Part shown: piece by piece, positions 53,647 to 62,513 of the stretch
Layout of the letters: every line of letters begins with the position of its first letter
How positions within the stretch are numbered: the stretch's first letter is position 1
Source: an uncultured Eubacterium sp.
Lineage (GTDB): Bacteria; Bacillota; Clostridia; Lachnospirales; Lachnospiraceae
Reading direction: 5' to 3'
DNA length: 64,000 nucleotides
NCBI RefSeq assembly: GCF_937958975.1
Contig: NZ_CALGRE010000036.1
Span: forward strand, 67,260 to 131,259
The notes under the pieces: generated by a model
Databases searched by the model: none
Told to the model about the DNA's origin: nothing
What the model saw: the letters and a program-made list of their open reading frames with translations, nothing else
Position numbers and translations under genes: made by a program

Positions 53647-55005
53647 TCACTCAAAAATGTCATTTAACTGATGTATCACGGTATCTCCTGTGGCAACAAC
53701 AATAACGGTATCTCCCAGCTCAAATTTCGACTCACCATTAGGAATCACCGTTCTACCTCTATGCGTAATACATACAATTAATACATTCTTTTTAACCTTT
53801 ATGTCTTTTAATAACATTCCACAATATTTCGTATGCTCACCAACTCTAAATTCCAATGCCTCTGCCTGTCCGTCAACAATACTGTGTACAGCAATTGCAG
53901 CCCCTGTCTGAGCCTCCAATGCTCTTACATACCTTACAATAGTATTGCAGCACAATTCTTTTGGACAAACAATACTTCCAAGCTCCAGCGTATCCTGTAT
54001 ATTACTTTTTTCAGTATGCGCTACCTTCGTTATTACCTGTGGAACACCACAATTTTTAGCATATAAGGAGATAATAATATTTAATTCATCCATTCCGGTA
54101 AGTGTTACTAAGGCATCGCAATTTTCAATTCCCTGACTCTCTAAAAGAGTACGTCTGCTTGCATCGCCACAAATCACTGTAACATTTGGAAGCAATTCTG
54201 CCAACTGTCTCGCCCTATCCGCATTTTCTTCTATAATTTTAACCGAGATACCCGTATTCTCTAATTGTCTGGCTAAATAGTAACTTACTCTTCCTCCCCC
54301 ACATATCATGATTTTCTTCACCTTATGTGTTATTATGCCAAGATTTTTTAAAAGTATGGTCATATTAAATCTTGGAGCAGTAACATAAATTCTGTCACCT
54401 TCTTTTAATATAAAATTACCGTCCGGCGCCTCCACTACTCCGTTACGCCTTACCGCACAGACCAAAACTTTGCATTTAATAATACTATATAATTCATTTA
54501 AAGATACATCTTTCAATACACTGTTTTTATCTATTCTCAGTTCTACAATTTCTACTTTTCCTTTTGCAAAAGTATCTCGCTGTAGAAAACCCGGATATTT
54601 TAAAAGACGCTCAATTTCTACCGCCGCCTGCTTTTCGGGATTAACGGTCATAGAAAGCGCAAATGCATCCCTCATGCGATAAATCTGCTCACTATACTCC
54701 GGATTTCGGATTCTGGCTATTGTATGTAAATTGGGATTCATCTGATGCGCGGTCATACAGCACAGTAAATTAATCTCGTCCGCACTTGTGGCTGCAATAA
54801 GTAAATCCGTCTTCTCGACTTCCGCCTCCTCTAGAACTGACATCAACGCACAGTTTCCGTGTACTGCCATCACATCATATCTCTCAAGACTTGCCTCTAA
54901 AACTTTTGGATTTGAGTCAATTACTGTTAAATCATATCCTTCCGCAGATAACTTTCTAGTCAGAGTCACTCCGACCTTTCCATCACCGGCAATAATAATT
55001 CTCAA
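53647..55005 (-). CDS. trkA: Potassium transporter regulatory protein TrkA (double RCK)
   Basis: The 452-residue protein duplicates the RCK unit, with one NAD-binding fold at MRIIIAGDGKVGVTLTRKL and a second at IMICGGGRVSYYLARQL (near residue 235), each followed by an RCK_C domain. The start is TTG, 8 bases after AGGAGG. A promoter lies about 60 bases upstream. It leads the operon trkA-trkH-HAD-ktrB-ktrA. Confidence 0.93.
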   Translation of the reverse strand: MRIIIAGDGKVGVTLTRKLSAEGYDLTVIDSNPKVLEASLERYDVMAVHGNCALMSVLEEAEVEKTDLLIAATSADEINLLCCMTAHQMNPNLHTIARIRNPEYSEQIYRMRDAFALSMTVNPEKQAAVEIERLLKYPGFLQRDTFAKGKVEIVELRIDKNSVLKDVSLNELYSIIKCKVLVCAVRRNGVVEAPDGNFILKEGDRIYVTAPRFNMTILLKNLGIITHKVKKIMICGGGRVSYYLARQLENTGISVKIIEENADRARQLAELLPNVTVICGDASRRTLLESQGIENCDALVTLTGMDELNIIISLYAKNCGVPQVITKVAHTEKSNIQDTLELGSIVCPKELCCNTIVRYVRALEAQTGAAIAVHSIVDGQAEALEFRVGEHTKYCGMLLKDIKVKKNVLIVCITHRGRTVIPNGESKFELGDTVIVVATGDTVIHQLNDIFE

Positions 55006-55063
55006 CTGCTTCTCCTCCTACTTCAAGAATGTATGTAGAACATAATTTTAATACTACTAAATC

Positions 55064-55091
55064 ATTATATAACTTATCAGTAGAAAATCAA
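55064..55091 (-). promoter_or_regulatory. Promoter of the potassium operon
   Basis: TTGATT, a 16-base spacer and TATAAT on the minus strand lie about 60 bases before the trkA TTG. Confidence 0.6.
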
Positions 55092-55112
55092 TAGCCACTG
55101 TCACTACAAAGC

Positions 55113-55189
55113 AATAAGTCATTCATATATAATTTTATCAGCACCTCTTAAAGATTGTTGCGACAAAATTTATATATAAATGACTTATT
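55113..55189. repeat. Long inverted repeat upstream of the trkA promoter
   Basis: Arms of 24 and 25 bases (starting AATAAGTCATT and ending AATGACTTATT) with one mismatch and one extra base enclose a 28-base loop. It lies just upstream of the -35 box of trkA and after the terminator of the secreted protein. No target-site duplication is visible. Confidence 0.6.
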
Positions 55190-55211
55190 TTTACACTGTC
55201 AATATAAAAGC

Positions 55212-55233
55212 TTTCCTGCTATATGGCAGAAAA
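55212..55233 (-). terminator. Terminator of the small secreted protein gene
   Basis: TTTTCTGC-CATATA-GCAGGAAA on the minus strand is an 8-bp stem with one U-G pair, followed by GCTTTTAT. Confidence 0.6.
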
Positions 55234-55247
55234 CATGAAAACTTGAA

Positions 55248-55727
55248 CTATTTAATTTTAAATGTAGCATATCTGTTTTTCTTTTTAAAATCCACATCTA
55301 CATATATTCTATATTTTCCCTTAGTCAAATCTTTTTTACTATAATAAAAAGAAAGATTATATGTTTTATATGCTGATGATTTTGGAGGTAAAACATAGGC
55401 GATATCTACAAACGCAATCTCTCCTTTGCTCTTATCAAAGCTAAGTTTTTTCCATTTTCCATCCACATATTTTTTTACACAGAAAGATTCTCCATAATAA
55501 ATATCTGTTTTCTTTCTATTTGTAATTTTGACTTTTACGGTTACTTTTTTCTTCCCGGCTTTTACTTTTGAAACTCTTACTCCACTCCTCTGTTTTTTCT
55601 GATACTTACAGACACTTTTGGGCGTTTTTTGCGACGAAGCGTTTAGACTGATTTTCTGCACTCCTGTCATCGCAACAACCATGGTCAAAATTAGTAGCAT
55701 TGTAACTGTCTTTTTCAATTTTTTCAT
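55248..55727 (-). CDS. Small secreted protein with Lys-rich beta domain
   Basis: The 159-residue protein has a signal peptide (MKKLKKTVTMLLILTMVVAM, cut near residue 30), then a beta-sandwich (about 48-159; KKVTVKVKITNRKKTDIYYG, YVLPPKSSAYKTYNLSFYYS). The style resembles bacterial Ig-like or intracellular-proteinase-inhibitor-like folds. No enzyme motif is seen. It is divergent from maf. Confidence 0.65.
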   Translation of the reverse strand: MKKLKKTVTMLLILTMVVAMTGVQKISLNASSQKTPKSVCKYQKKQRSGVRVSKVKAGKKKVTVKVKITNRKKTDIYYGESFCVKKYVDGKWKKLSFDKSKGEIAFVDIAYVLPPKSSAYKTYNLSFYYSKKDLTKGKYRIYVDVDFKKKNRYATFKIK

Positions 55728-55798
55728 AATATCATCTCCTTTCAGCTTTTATGCTTCTATTAATATTAATCTTACATTTATTACTTTTGTTATAAATA

Positions 55799-55828
55799 TT
55801 GATTTTTAATAGAAAAATGCGATATATT
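55799..55828 (+). promoter_or_regulatory. Possible maf promoter
   Basis: TTGATT, an 18-base spacer and TATATT lie 45 bases before the maf ATG. Moderate match. Confidence 0.4.
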
Positions 55829-55872
55829 AACTACGGAAAATTATTTTTCATCAAAATGTTAGGAGAACTATC

Positions 55873-56493
55873 ATGAATTTAAACCATACAAAAATAATTC
55901 TTGCTTCACAATCCCCCAGAAGATGTGAACTAATGAAACAGGCCGGATTCGATTTTGAGGTCATAAAATCAGACATAGCAGAGAGCATAGACAGCACGAC
56001 TCCATCTACCGTGGTTGAAGAATTATCTCTCCGGAAAGCAGACGACGTTTTCAACAAACTTTTTAGCCATATAGACTTATCCCTTATGGCATATAACGAT
56101 TTATCTCTTTTAGTAATTGGCTCCGACACAATTGTATCAAAAGATAACATAATCATGGGAAAGCCCAAAAGCAAGGAAGAAGCTTTTTCTATGATTCACT
56201 CTATCCAGGATAATACACACCAAGTATACACCGGTGTCACACTTCTCATATATGATTTCAATTCTCAAAAAAGGTCTGTACATTCCTTTCACGAATGCAC
56301 CAACGTTACCTTATATCCAATGTCTGATTATGAAATTAATCAATACATTTCCAGTGGTGACTGTTATGATAAAGCCGGAGGATATGGTATACAAGGTCAA
56401 TTTGCCATATATATAAAAAGTATTCAAGGTGACTATAACAATGTTGTCGGACTTCCAATTGCCAGGCTTTATCAGGAAATCAAAAATTTATAA
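55873..56493 (+). CDS. maf: Maf-like nucleotide pyrophosphatase
   Basis: The 206-residue protein has the Maf signature ILASQSPRRCELMKQAG, FEVIKSDIAES, GSDTIVSKDNIIMGKP and DKAGGYGIQGQFAIYI. Maf proteins hydrolyse non-canonical or pyrimidine nucleoside triphosphates and affect septation when overproduced. AGGAG lies 7 bases before the ATG. A YmaF gene follows in the same direction. Confidence 0.92.
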   Translation: MNLNHTKIILASQSPRRCELMKQAGFDFEVIKSDIAESIDSTTPSTVVEELSLRKADDVFNKLFSHIDLSLMAYNDLSLLVIGSDTIVSKDNIIMGKPKSKEEAFSMIHSIQDNTHQVYTGVTLLIYDFNSQKRSVHSFHECTNVTLYPMSDYEINQYISSGDCYDKAGGYGIQGQFAIYIKSIQGDYNNVVGLPIARLYQEIKNL

Positions 56494-56577
56494 CTATTTT
56501 TATAATCTATTTTCTTATTTGGAACATATTAGTTTCTTCCACATATTATATAGTGTACAAGACAAGGAGGAAAATAT

Positions 56578-56928
56578 ATGTGTAGCGAAGAAACAAAAGG
56601 TCAGGGAAGATTTTATCCACACGTTCATGAAGTATTAGGAAGTACCCAGCTTACCGGATCATGTTGCGAGGCACCACACAATCATCGTTTTGCAACAGTA
56701 ACAGGAGACGCAATCAAACGAGGAAACAATCATGTGCATAAAATAGAATTTGGTACAGATACGTTTGATGACCATGAGCATAGTTTCTGCGGTGAGACAT
56801 CACCTGCAGTATTTATTTCTAAAACCAGACATGTGCATTATATCAAAGGCTATACGACTACTGATGATGGACACAAACATGAATTTCGCGTTGGAACTTT
56901 AATTGACAATCCTATCGAATGTAGATAA
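56578..56928 (+). CDS. YmaF-family His-rich protein
   Basis: The 116-residue protein contains six His-x-His pairs at residues 15, 34, 52, 66, 85 and 99 (PHVHEV, HNHRFA, HVHKI, DHEHSF, HVHYI, GHKHEF), and a Cys pair at 29-30. It resembles the YmaF family, whose function is unknown. The regular HxH spacing suggests metal binding. It has AAGGAGG before the ATG and a strong terminator after it. Confidence 0.85.
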   Translation: MCSEETKGQGRFYPHVHEVLGSTQLTGSCCEAPHNHRFATVTGDAIKRGNNHVHKIEFGTDTFDDHEHSFCGETSPAVFISKTRHVHYIKGYTTTDDGHKHEFRVGTLIDNPIECR

Positions 56929-56937
56929 CATCAAAAT

Positions 56938-56957
56938 GGGCTGCCCAAGGGCAGCCC
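56938..56957. terminator. Bidirectional terminator after ymaF
   Basis: GGGCTGCCC-AA-GGGCAGCCC is a compact 9-bp hairpin between the convergent YmaF and protease genes. Confidence 0.85.
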
Positions 56958-56974
56958 TTATATAATTAAAATTA

Positions 56975-59900
56975 TTATCTATTATATAACTGAAATTCAT
57001 ATAATCTTACAGTTCCTACACTATCACCCGGATTAAAAATCTTAATCTGTACATAACGTGCTGTACGACTTCCAATATCATAGGAAGAAATATCATTATT
57101 GTTATTTACCTGATAATCAACAGATGTCCAATTCTTTCCATCCTCTGATATCAGTATCTCCCACTCAGAAGCATTTGCAAATCCTTCTTTACTCTTTGTA
57201 TTATACAAAGTATAAGTGTTAAATGTTTTTTTGCTTCCCAAATCAATTTTTACAGAATGCATTCTGCCATTAAAAGTCGACTCTGAAGAACTGCGTGAAC
57301 ACCATTTTGTATCAAGGTTTCCATCTATCAGTTTTTCTGCTGCTTCATTACTATTTGTCTGACCTGTAGTATGAAGTATTATCGCTCCATTACATAAGTT
57401 TGTTCCACTGGTAATAGGATTTGCAAGCTTTGTGGCTACAGTAGTTCCATGTGTTTTCTGACCAATCATTGGATACGTCGGATTATCTACACCTTCCAAT
57501 CCCTCTGTAATCCAATTATCACGGTAATCTCTAAATCCTGTAAATGCCCATGTTCCATTCTTCAATTCTTCTACAAATCTCAAACGAAGCGACTCAATAC
57601 AATCATATCCTGTAATCTGTTTTACTAATTTATTCCAATCAGTAGTCGTATCATATGGATTATCATCATATTTTGTACTCTTGTTTGATTTCAGCATATT
57701 GTTAATGCTATCTATCAGTCCTAAAGTAACTGTTCCATTAGAAGCTTTTGTTGTCGGATATTTTGCGTCCATATATGCAAAGAACCATTTATTATTTCCA
57801 TATGCCTCATATTTCCAGTCCTGAAGTGAAGTATCACTTGCCTGATATACCTGGACATTATCCTCTGTTGCCCAATGATAATAACGGAATCCACCATAGT
57901 TTGCCATGTTTTCAACCCACCATGCCGGTCCTGAAGAGTTTACATTTCCATACTGCTGCGCTGCATGTGTTAACTCATGTGAGAAATATCCGATACCTAC
58001 CGGATTTGCATTCATCCAATCAACAGAGATAACGATTGTATTTCCTAGAGTATATGCAACTCCATCATAAGCCTTATCTGCTGTAATGAACATTCTCTTT
58101 GGCTCTGAACCTGTTCCCCATCTTGTATACTGACGAGGATATACCTGATCAAATAATTCCTGAAGGTTTTTCTTATAATTTGGTGCAGTTACCTGGTCCC
58201 AGTCACCCATGAAAATTGCTTCATATTCTTTTTCCAATAATATAGAACTACCCTTTAGGCTGATTTCAGACAACTGGAATGAATTTCCATATCCTTCTGT
58301 AACAGTCAATTTAAAGTGTTTATATGTTCCAACCTTATCTACTAAGTAAGTGTAATCAGCATAGTTTACATCACCCATGCCGCTCTCTGTTACAGTATCA
58401 ATAGCCTCCCAGTTATTTCCATCCTTTGAACCATACAATACCCATGATTTTATCGTACGGTTCTTAAATGACGCATTGTCATTGGCTGTCGTTAAAGTAT
58501 AGCTGTACAATTCTGTATCCTGATTCATCGTCCATGCAATCGAACATGGAGTACCTGTATTAGTATACAATTTAGTTGACTTATCTCCATCAAACAGATT
58601 TGCTACACCTTCTTTATCATTATATCCTTTGACAGTTGTGGCACTCGTATTAATTCCTTTTATATGTTCGTCAAGGTCTACACCGATATCAGATGTAATC
58701 CGAACAACATCGCCATTTAAATATATTTCTGACAACTGAGAACCGAAATAAAGTTTTCCGTCATCTCCACTGTCCTCAATTCTTAACATGAAATACTGAC
58801 ATGCTTTCTGTACATCTGTTGTATAAGTGTAAGATTCCAAATTCTTATGTTCAATACCGCCGTTTTCTACAAAATCAATCTGAATCCAGTCTTTTCCGTT
58901 CATAGAACCAAGCAATCTCCACTTATGAGGATTTCTATGTGAATATGTTGCTGCATCATTTGCAGTTACAAGTGTATAACTTTTAAGAATTGTAGCACGA
59001 CTCATTCTCCACGCAATTGATATAACAGGTGCATCATCTGTAAAGAATTTTGTATTTATATTATTGTCAAATAACTTTTCGATTCCTTCATTGCTATTCT
59101 TTTTTCCTTCTGTTGAAGAAAATGTTGTATCAATTCCCGCTACATATTTGTTTAATGATACATTTGCCGCAACTTCTGAATCTGCTGCTTCCTGCTGCAC
59201 GCCCGGATTTTTCACCGGATGCGGTGTCGTTGTCTCCTCTTTCTTTGTTGTTTGTTCTTCTTTCTTCGTAGTCTCTTCTTCACCATTATTTCCTTTTGCA
59301 TTGTATACATACAATACTGCTTTTTGAGACCCGTCACCATTATATACAACCACTGTGCTATACATCTTTGTAAAGTTTGAGAGATGTGCTAAAACACCTG
59401 CCCCTTCTACTTCCTTTGACAATGCTTTTCCGTCCACTGTCATATTTCCAAAATCGGCATTATCAAATGTAATATATATACCTTGTGCTGTCGCAAATCC
59501 CGGCTGCTGAATATTTACGATTTCCTGTACATCCCCACTGGCTGCAATTACTTTATACTGTCCCTCTGTCATTCCTGCAAGGAAATCAGCAGATGCCCAA
59601 TTAGCACTCTCAGGCTTGAACTCTGTAAGTTCTTCCTTTTTCGTTGTTGGCTCCGGCGTTGTCTCTATCTGCTTTGGAGTGGTAATCTCTTCCTTTTTTG
59701 TAGTATTTTCTTCTGCCTCAGCTGTAACAATTGTATCTCTTCCTCTAAATTCAACTCTGGCATAAGATGAATCTACTACTGACAGAATACTATTATATAA
59801 ATATTCATGTCCGCTCATATTACTCATCAGATTATTCTTATAAAGTGTATTTGCAATACGATATACAGACGTATTGCTGATATCACTGTAAGTATATGTA

Positions 59901-60340
59901 CCATCCTTTAATTTAGCATATGCTTTTACACTGATTCCTCTCCGATAAAAATCCGCCGTCTTAATAAACTCCATCGTAAGGCAATAACTTTTTCCGTTAT
60001 CAAAACTGCTATATTTTACTCCTGTTTCTCCAAGAGGTGTCGCTGCATAAGAATACACTGTTTCATTTTTACTTCCAACAACCATATCCGATTCAGACAC
60101 TGAATCTGTCAATCCATAAACAATGCCTACCTCTTCTACTTTGTTTGCCGTATCTGCCACAGAATAAATTGTTCTAAATGCTTCTAATCTTGTACTTATT
60201 TGAAATCCATTAATTTCAATTTGTACATCATCTGCCGCATAAATTTGTTGTGGTAAAACGATTCCCTGAATTATCATAGATAATGCAATGATAAACGATA
60301 AAACCGCTCTTACCGTTTTTTTAGTAAACTTTTTTTCCAT
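56975..60340 (-). CDS. Secreted BSP-family zinc protease with discoidin domains
   Basis: The 1121-residue exported protein has a signal peptide (1-36), then a domain at about 38-205 (EINGFQISTRLEAFRTIYS, EEVGIVYGLTD) that is shared with the C-terminus of the GH16 enzyme. Thr/Lys/Glu linkers flank a beta domain (about 245-350). Two F5/8-type discoidin domains (about 395-545, 560-698) precede a basic-secretory-protein (BSP) metallopeptidase (about 700-945) with HELTH at 788-792. A third discoidin domain ends the protein (about 980-1121). It probably binds and cuts a surface glycoprotein or extracellular polymer; the substrate is unknown. AAGGAG precedes the ATG. Confidence 0.88.
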   Translation of the reverse strand: MEKKFTKKTVRAVLSFIIALSMIIQGIVLPQQIYAADDVQIEINGFQISTRLEAFRTIYSVADTANKVEEVGIVYGLTDSVSESDMVVGSKNETVYSYAATPLGETGVKYSSFDNGKSYCLTMEFIKTADFYRRGISVKAYAKLKDGTYTYSDISNTSVYRIANTLYKNNLMSNMSGHEYLYNSILSVVDSSYARVEFRGRDTIVTAEAEENTTKKEEITTPKQIETTPEPTTKKEELTEFKPESANWASADFLAGMTEGQYKVIAASGDVQEIVNIQQPGFATAQGIYITFDNADFGNMTVDGKALSKEVEGAGVLAHLSNFTKMYSTVVVYNGDGSQKAVLYVYNAKGNNGEEETTKKEEQTTKKEETTTPHPVKNPGVQQEAADSEVAANVSLNKYVAGIDTTFSSTEGKKNSNEGIEKLFDNNINTKFFTDDAPVISIAWRMSRATILKSYTLVTANDAATYSHRNPHKWRLLGSMNGKDWIQIDFVENGGIEHKNLESYTYTTDVQKACQYFMLRIEDSGDDGKLYFGSQLSEIYLNGDVVRITSDIGVDLDEHIKGINTSATTVKGYNDKEGVANLFDGDKSTKLYTNTGTPCSIAWTMNQDTELYSYTLTTANDNASFKNRTIKSWVLYGSKDGNNWEAIDTVTESGMGDVNYADYTYLVDKVGTYKHFKLTVTEGYGNSFQLSEISLKGSSILLEKEYEAIFMGDWDQVTAPNYKKNLQELFDQVYPRQYTRWGTGSEPKRMFITADKAYDGVAYTLGNTIVISVDWMNANPVGIGYFSHELTHAAQQYGNVNSSGPAWWVENMANYGGFRYYHWATEDNVQVYQASDTSLQDWKYEAYGNNKWFFAYMDAKYPTTKASNGTVTLGLIDSINNMLKSNKSTKYDDNPYDTTTDWNKLVKQITGYDCIESLRLRFVEELKNGTWAFTGFRDYRDNWITEGLEGVDNPTYPMIGQKTHGTTVATKLANPITSGTNLCNGAIILHTTGQTNSNEAAEKLIDGNLDTKWCSRSSSESTFNGRMHSVKIDLGSKKTFNTYTLYNTKSKEGFANASEWEILISEDGKNWTSVDYQVNNNNDISSYDIGSRTARYVQIKIFNPGDSVGTVRLYEFQLYNR

Positions 60341-60463
60341 TCCGTTTCTCCTTCTCTTAATACATTATTTTAATTATGAAAATTTCTACATAACTTTTCA
60401 AGTATCCCTATTTTTTTATATGGTGTGATTTTTTAGTATGTTATCTTTTTCCTATATAAAATC

Positions 60464-60515
60464 AAAACGGACAAACTATCTTTGACTTTCAACGTCTAAA
60501 CTGTTTGTCCGTTTT
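60464..60515 (-). terminator. Terminator of the thyA-folA operon
   Basis: AAAACGGACAAAC and GTTTGTCCGTTTT pair as a 13-bp stem around a 26-base loop; T-rich sequence follows on the minus strand. Confidence 0.75.
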
Positions 60516-60526
60516 TTAACTTTATA

Positions 60527-61018
60527 TTATTTTCTCTTATATATTCTAAAATAATATTCTAAATCAAAATAAGTATTTTCTTCACTCTCCTCTGAGATTT
60601 CCCACTCATCTGTCATTTCATCGAGATTCGGAATAAATGTATCTGCCGCATATTCAAAATCTACATAAGTAACATATGCCGTATCACAGTATGGTAACAT
60701 TTGTCTATAAATACTGCCTCCACCAATCACAAACACATCCTCTGTATTATATTTCTTTGCTTCCTCCAAGGCTTCCTCTATGGAATATACCACAGTAGCA
60801 CCATCGACTTTATAATCTTTTTCTAATGCAATTACAATGTTAACTCTATTTTTTAAGGGTTTTGAATTTGGAAAACTTTCTAAGGTGTTTTTTCCCATAA
60901 TGACTACTTTTCCCGTCGTTGTTTCCCTAAAAAACTTCATATCCTCGGGAATACTTACAAGCAAATCATTTTTATACCCAATAGCCCAGTTTCTATCCAC
61001 CGCAACAATTAAATTCAT
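60527..61018 (-). CDS. folA: Dihydrofolate reductase
   Basis: The 163-residue enzyme reduces dihydrofolate to tetrahydrofolate with NADPH. Motifs: LIVAVDRNWAIGYKNDLLVSI, TTGKVVIMGKNTLESFP and VFVIGGGSIYRQML. It is downstream of thyA by 27 bases, the classical thymidylate-cycle pair. Confidence 0.96.
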   Translation of the reverse strand: MNLIVAVDRNWAIGYKNDLLVSIPEDMKFFRETTTGKVVIMGKNTLESFPNSKPLKNRVNIVIALEKDYKVDGATVVYSIEEALEEAKKYNTEDVFVIGGGSIYRQMLPYCDTAYVTYVDFEYAADTFIPNLDEMTDEWEISEESEENTYFDLEYYFRIYKRK

Positions 61019-61045
61019 ATTACCTCCTCTGAAACACTCAACTTT

Positions 61046-61894
61046 CTACACAGCTACAGGTATATTTTTAATCTGTTCCCCTGTAACATAATCATCTAAC
61101 CTTAAATCATCCACTGTAAAATCATAAAAATTTTTAATTTCAGGATTCATCCATAATTTAGGAGCATCATGCTGCTCTCTACCAATCAATTCTTCAATTA
61201 AAGGCACATGTTTATCATATATATGGGCATCTGCGATTACATGAATAAACTCACCAACTTCCATATCACTTACCTGAGCAAACATATGTATCAATGCTGC
61301 ATATTGGCAGACATTCCAGTTATTCGCTGTGAGAACATCCTGTGAGCGCTGATTTAAGATTCCATTTAAAACAAGCTTACCTGTTTCTTGATTTTGAGTG
61401 ACATTAAAAGTCATACTATATGCACACGGATAAAGATTCATTTCTGACAAATCCTGGTGAACATATATATTGGTCATAATTCTTCTGCTGTATGGATTAT
61501 TTTTTAAATCATATAGTACCCTGTCTACCTGGTCCATATCTCCCTCTTTGTAATGGTGTTTTACTCCCATCTGATATCCATAAGCTTTGCCAATAGAGCC
61601 TTCTTCATCAGCCCATGCATCCCATATATGACTTCTCAGTTCATTTACGTTATTTGATTTCTTCTGCCAAATCCATAATAATTCATCGAGGCAGCTCTTA
61701 AATCCTGTTCTTCTTAAAGTTATGGCTGGAAATTCTTTTTTCAAATCATATCGGTTTATAACACCAAATTTCTTAATCGTATATGCATAGGAGCCGTCGT
61801 CCCATTTCGGTCTTACTTTCTCTCCCTTTGTATCTATTCCATTGTCAAGAATATCTCTGCACATATCCACAAACACTCTATCTGCGTAGCTCAT
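61046..61894 (-). CDS. thyA: Thymidylate synthase, variant motifs
   Basis: The 282-residue ThyA makes dTMP from dUMP. The Arg-containing N-terminal region and YSRRIMTNIY are clear. The catalytic Cys157 lies in NLYPCAYSMTF, where the usual PCH(x)xxQF motif has Ala for His; the later block reads QRSQDVLTANNWNVCQYAAL in place of the usual QRS.D..LG.PFN. The enzyme is otherwise full length and is paired with folA, so it is probably active. Upstream is the tyrosine phosphatase gene. Confidence 0.93.
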   Translation of the reverse strand: MSYADRVFVDMCRDILDNGIDTKGEKVRPKWDDGSYAYTIKKFGVINRYDLKKEFPAITLRRTGFKSCLDELLWIWQKKSNNVNELRSHIWDAWADEEGSIGKAYGYQMGVKHHYKEGDMDQVDRVLYDLKNNPYSRRIMTNIYVHQDLSEMNLYPCAYSMTFNVTQNQETGKLVLNGILNQRSQDVLTANNWNVCQYAALIHMFAQVSDMEVGEFIHVIADAHIYDKHVPLIEELIGREQHDAPKLWMNPEIKNFYDFTVDDLRLDDYVTGEQIKNIPVAV

Positions 61895-61952
61895 CTAATT
61901 CTCCTTTAATATTTGTAGCCAAGAGGAAATCTCATATAGTTTCTCTTACATG

Positions 61953-61983
61953 ATGATTGCCAGATATATCATCCGGCAATCAT
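61953..61983. terminator. Hairpin between the phosphatase gene and thyA
   Basis: ATGATTGCC and GGCAATCAT form a perfect 9-bp stem around a 13-base loop. A T run follows only on the plus strand, so its effect on the minus-strand transcript is uncertain. Confidence 0.45.
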
Positions 61984-61996
61984 TTTATTAAAATAA

Positions 61997-62467
61997 TTAT
62001 AACATTTTGTAATTATGTTTTTCAAGGTATTTTAAAAATCCCTTACATCCTTTCATCGCATCATCAAAAGTAATATCGAAATTTCCAGTGTACCAAGGGT
62101 CTGCTATATCCCTGCTGTCACCTGCAAACTGTAACAGTTTAAATACTTTTCTTTCTATATCTTTTCCTACGATTCGTTCTATATTTCTTATATTAGCAGT
62201 ATCCATTCCTATTATGTAATCATAATCTCTGTAATCCTGCTTTGTCATTCTTCTTGCCTTGTGTTCACCGCAATATATCCCTTCTTTGGCTAGTTTATTT
62301 CTTGTTCCATGATGTACACCATTTCCAATTTCCTCATAACTTGTTGCAGCAGAGTCGATGTAGAATTTATCTGATATTCCATTTTGTTCTACGAGATGCT
62401 GTAGGATATATTGAGCCATTGTGGAACGACAGATGTTGCCGTGGCAGATGAAAAGTATTTTTATCAT
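61997..62467 (-). CDS. Low-molecular-weight protein tyrosine phosphatase
   Basis: The 156-residue protein carries the LMW-PTP loop ILFICHGNICRSTMAQYIL (CxxxxxRS, Cys then Arg-Ser) and the acid DPWYTGNFD near the C-terminus. It is full length. It lies directly beside the integrative element; its own upstream promoter may be supplied or displaced by the element. The start ATG follows AAGGAG. Confidence 0.93.
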   Translation of the reverse strand: MIKILFICHGNICRSTMAQYILQHLVEQNGISDKFYIDSAATSYEEIGNGVHHGTRNKLAKEGIYCGEHKARRMTKQDYRDYDYIIGMDTANIRNIERIVGKDIERKVFKLLQFAGDSRDIADPWYTGNFDITFDDAMKGCKGFLKYLEKHNYKML

Positions 62468-62513
62468 GTTCTTATATCTCCTTAAATCTCCACTTTTCCT
62501 TGTATTTAAAGGG

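Noticed and set aside
53624..53663. trkH start at 53663 overlapping trkA
   Set aside because: No ribosome site precedes it and TrkH proteins usually begin as the sequence at 53624 does.
55006..55112. c-di-AMP riboswitch upstream of trkA
   Set aside because: The predicted leader is only about 55 bases, too short for a ydaO-type riboswitch, and no matching conserved elements are seen.
55851..56174. 107-residue minus-strand frame opposite maf
   Set aside because: maf is certain on the plus strand; the antisense frame has no motif.
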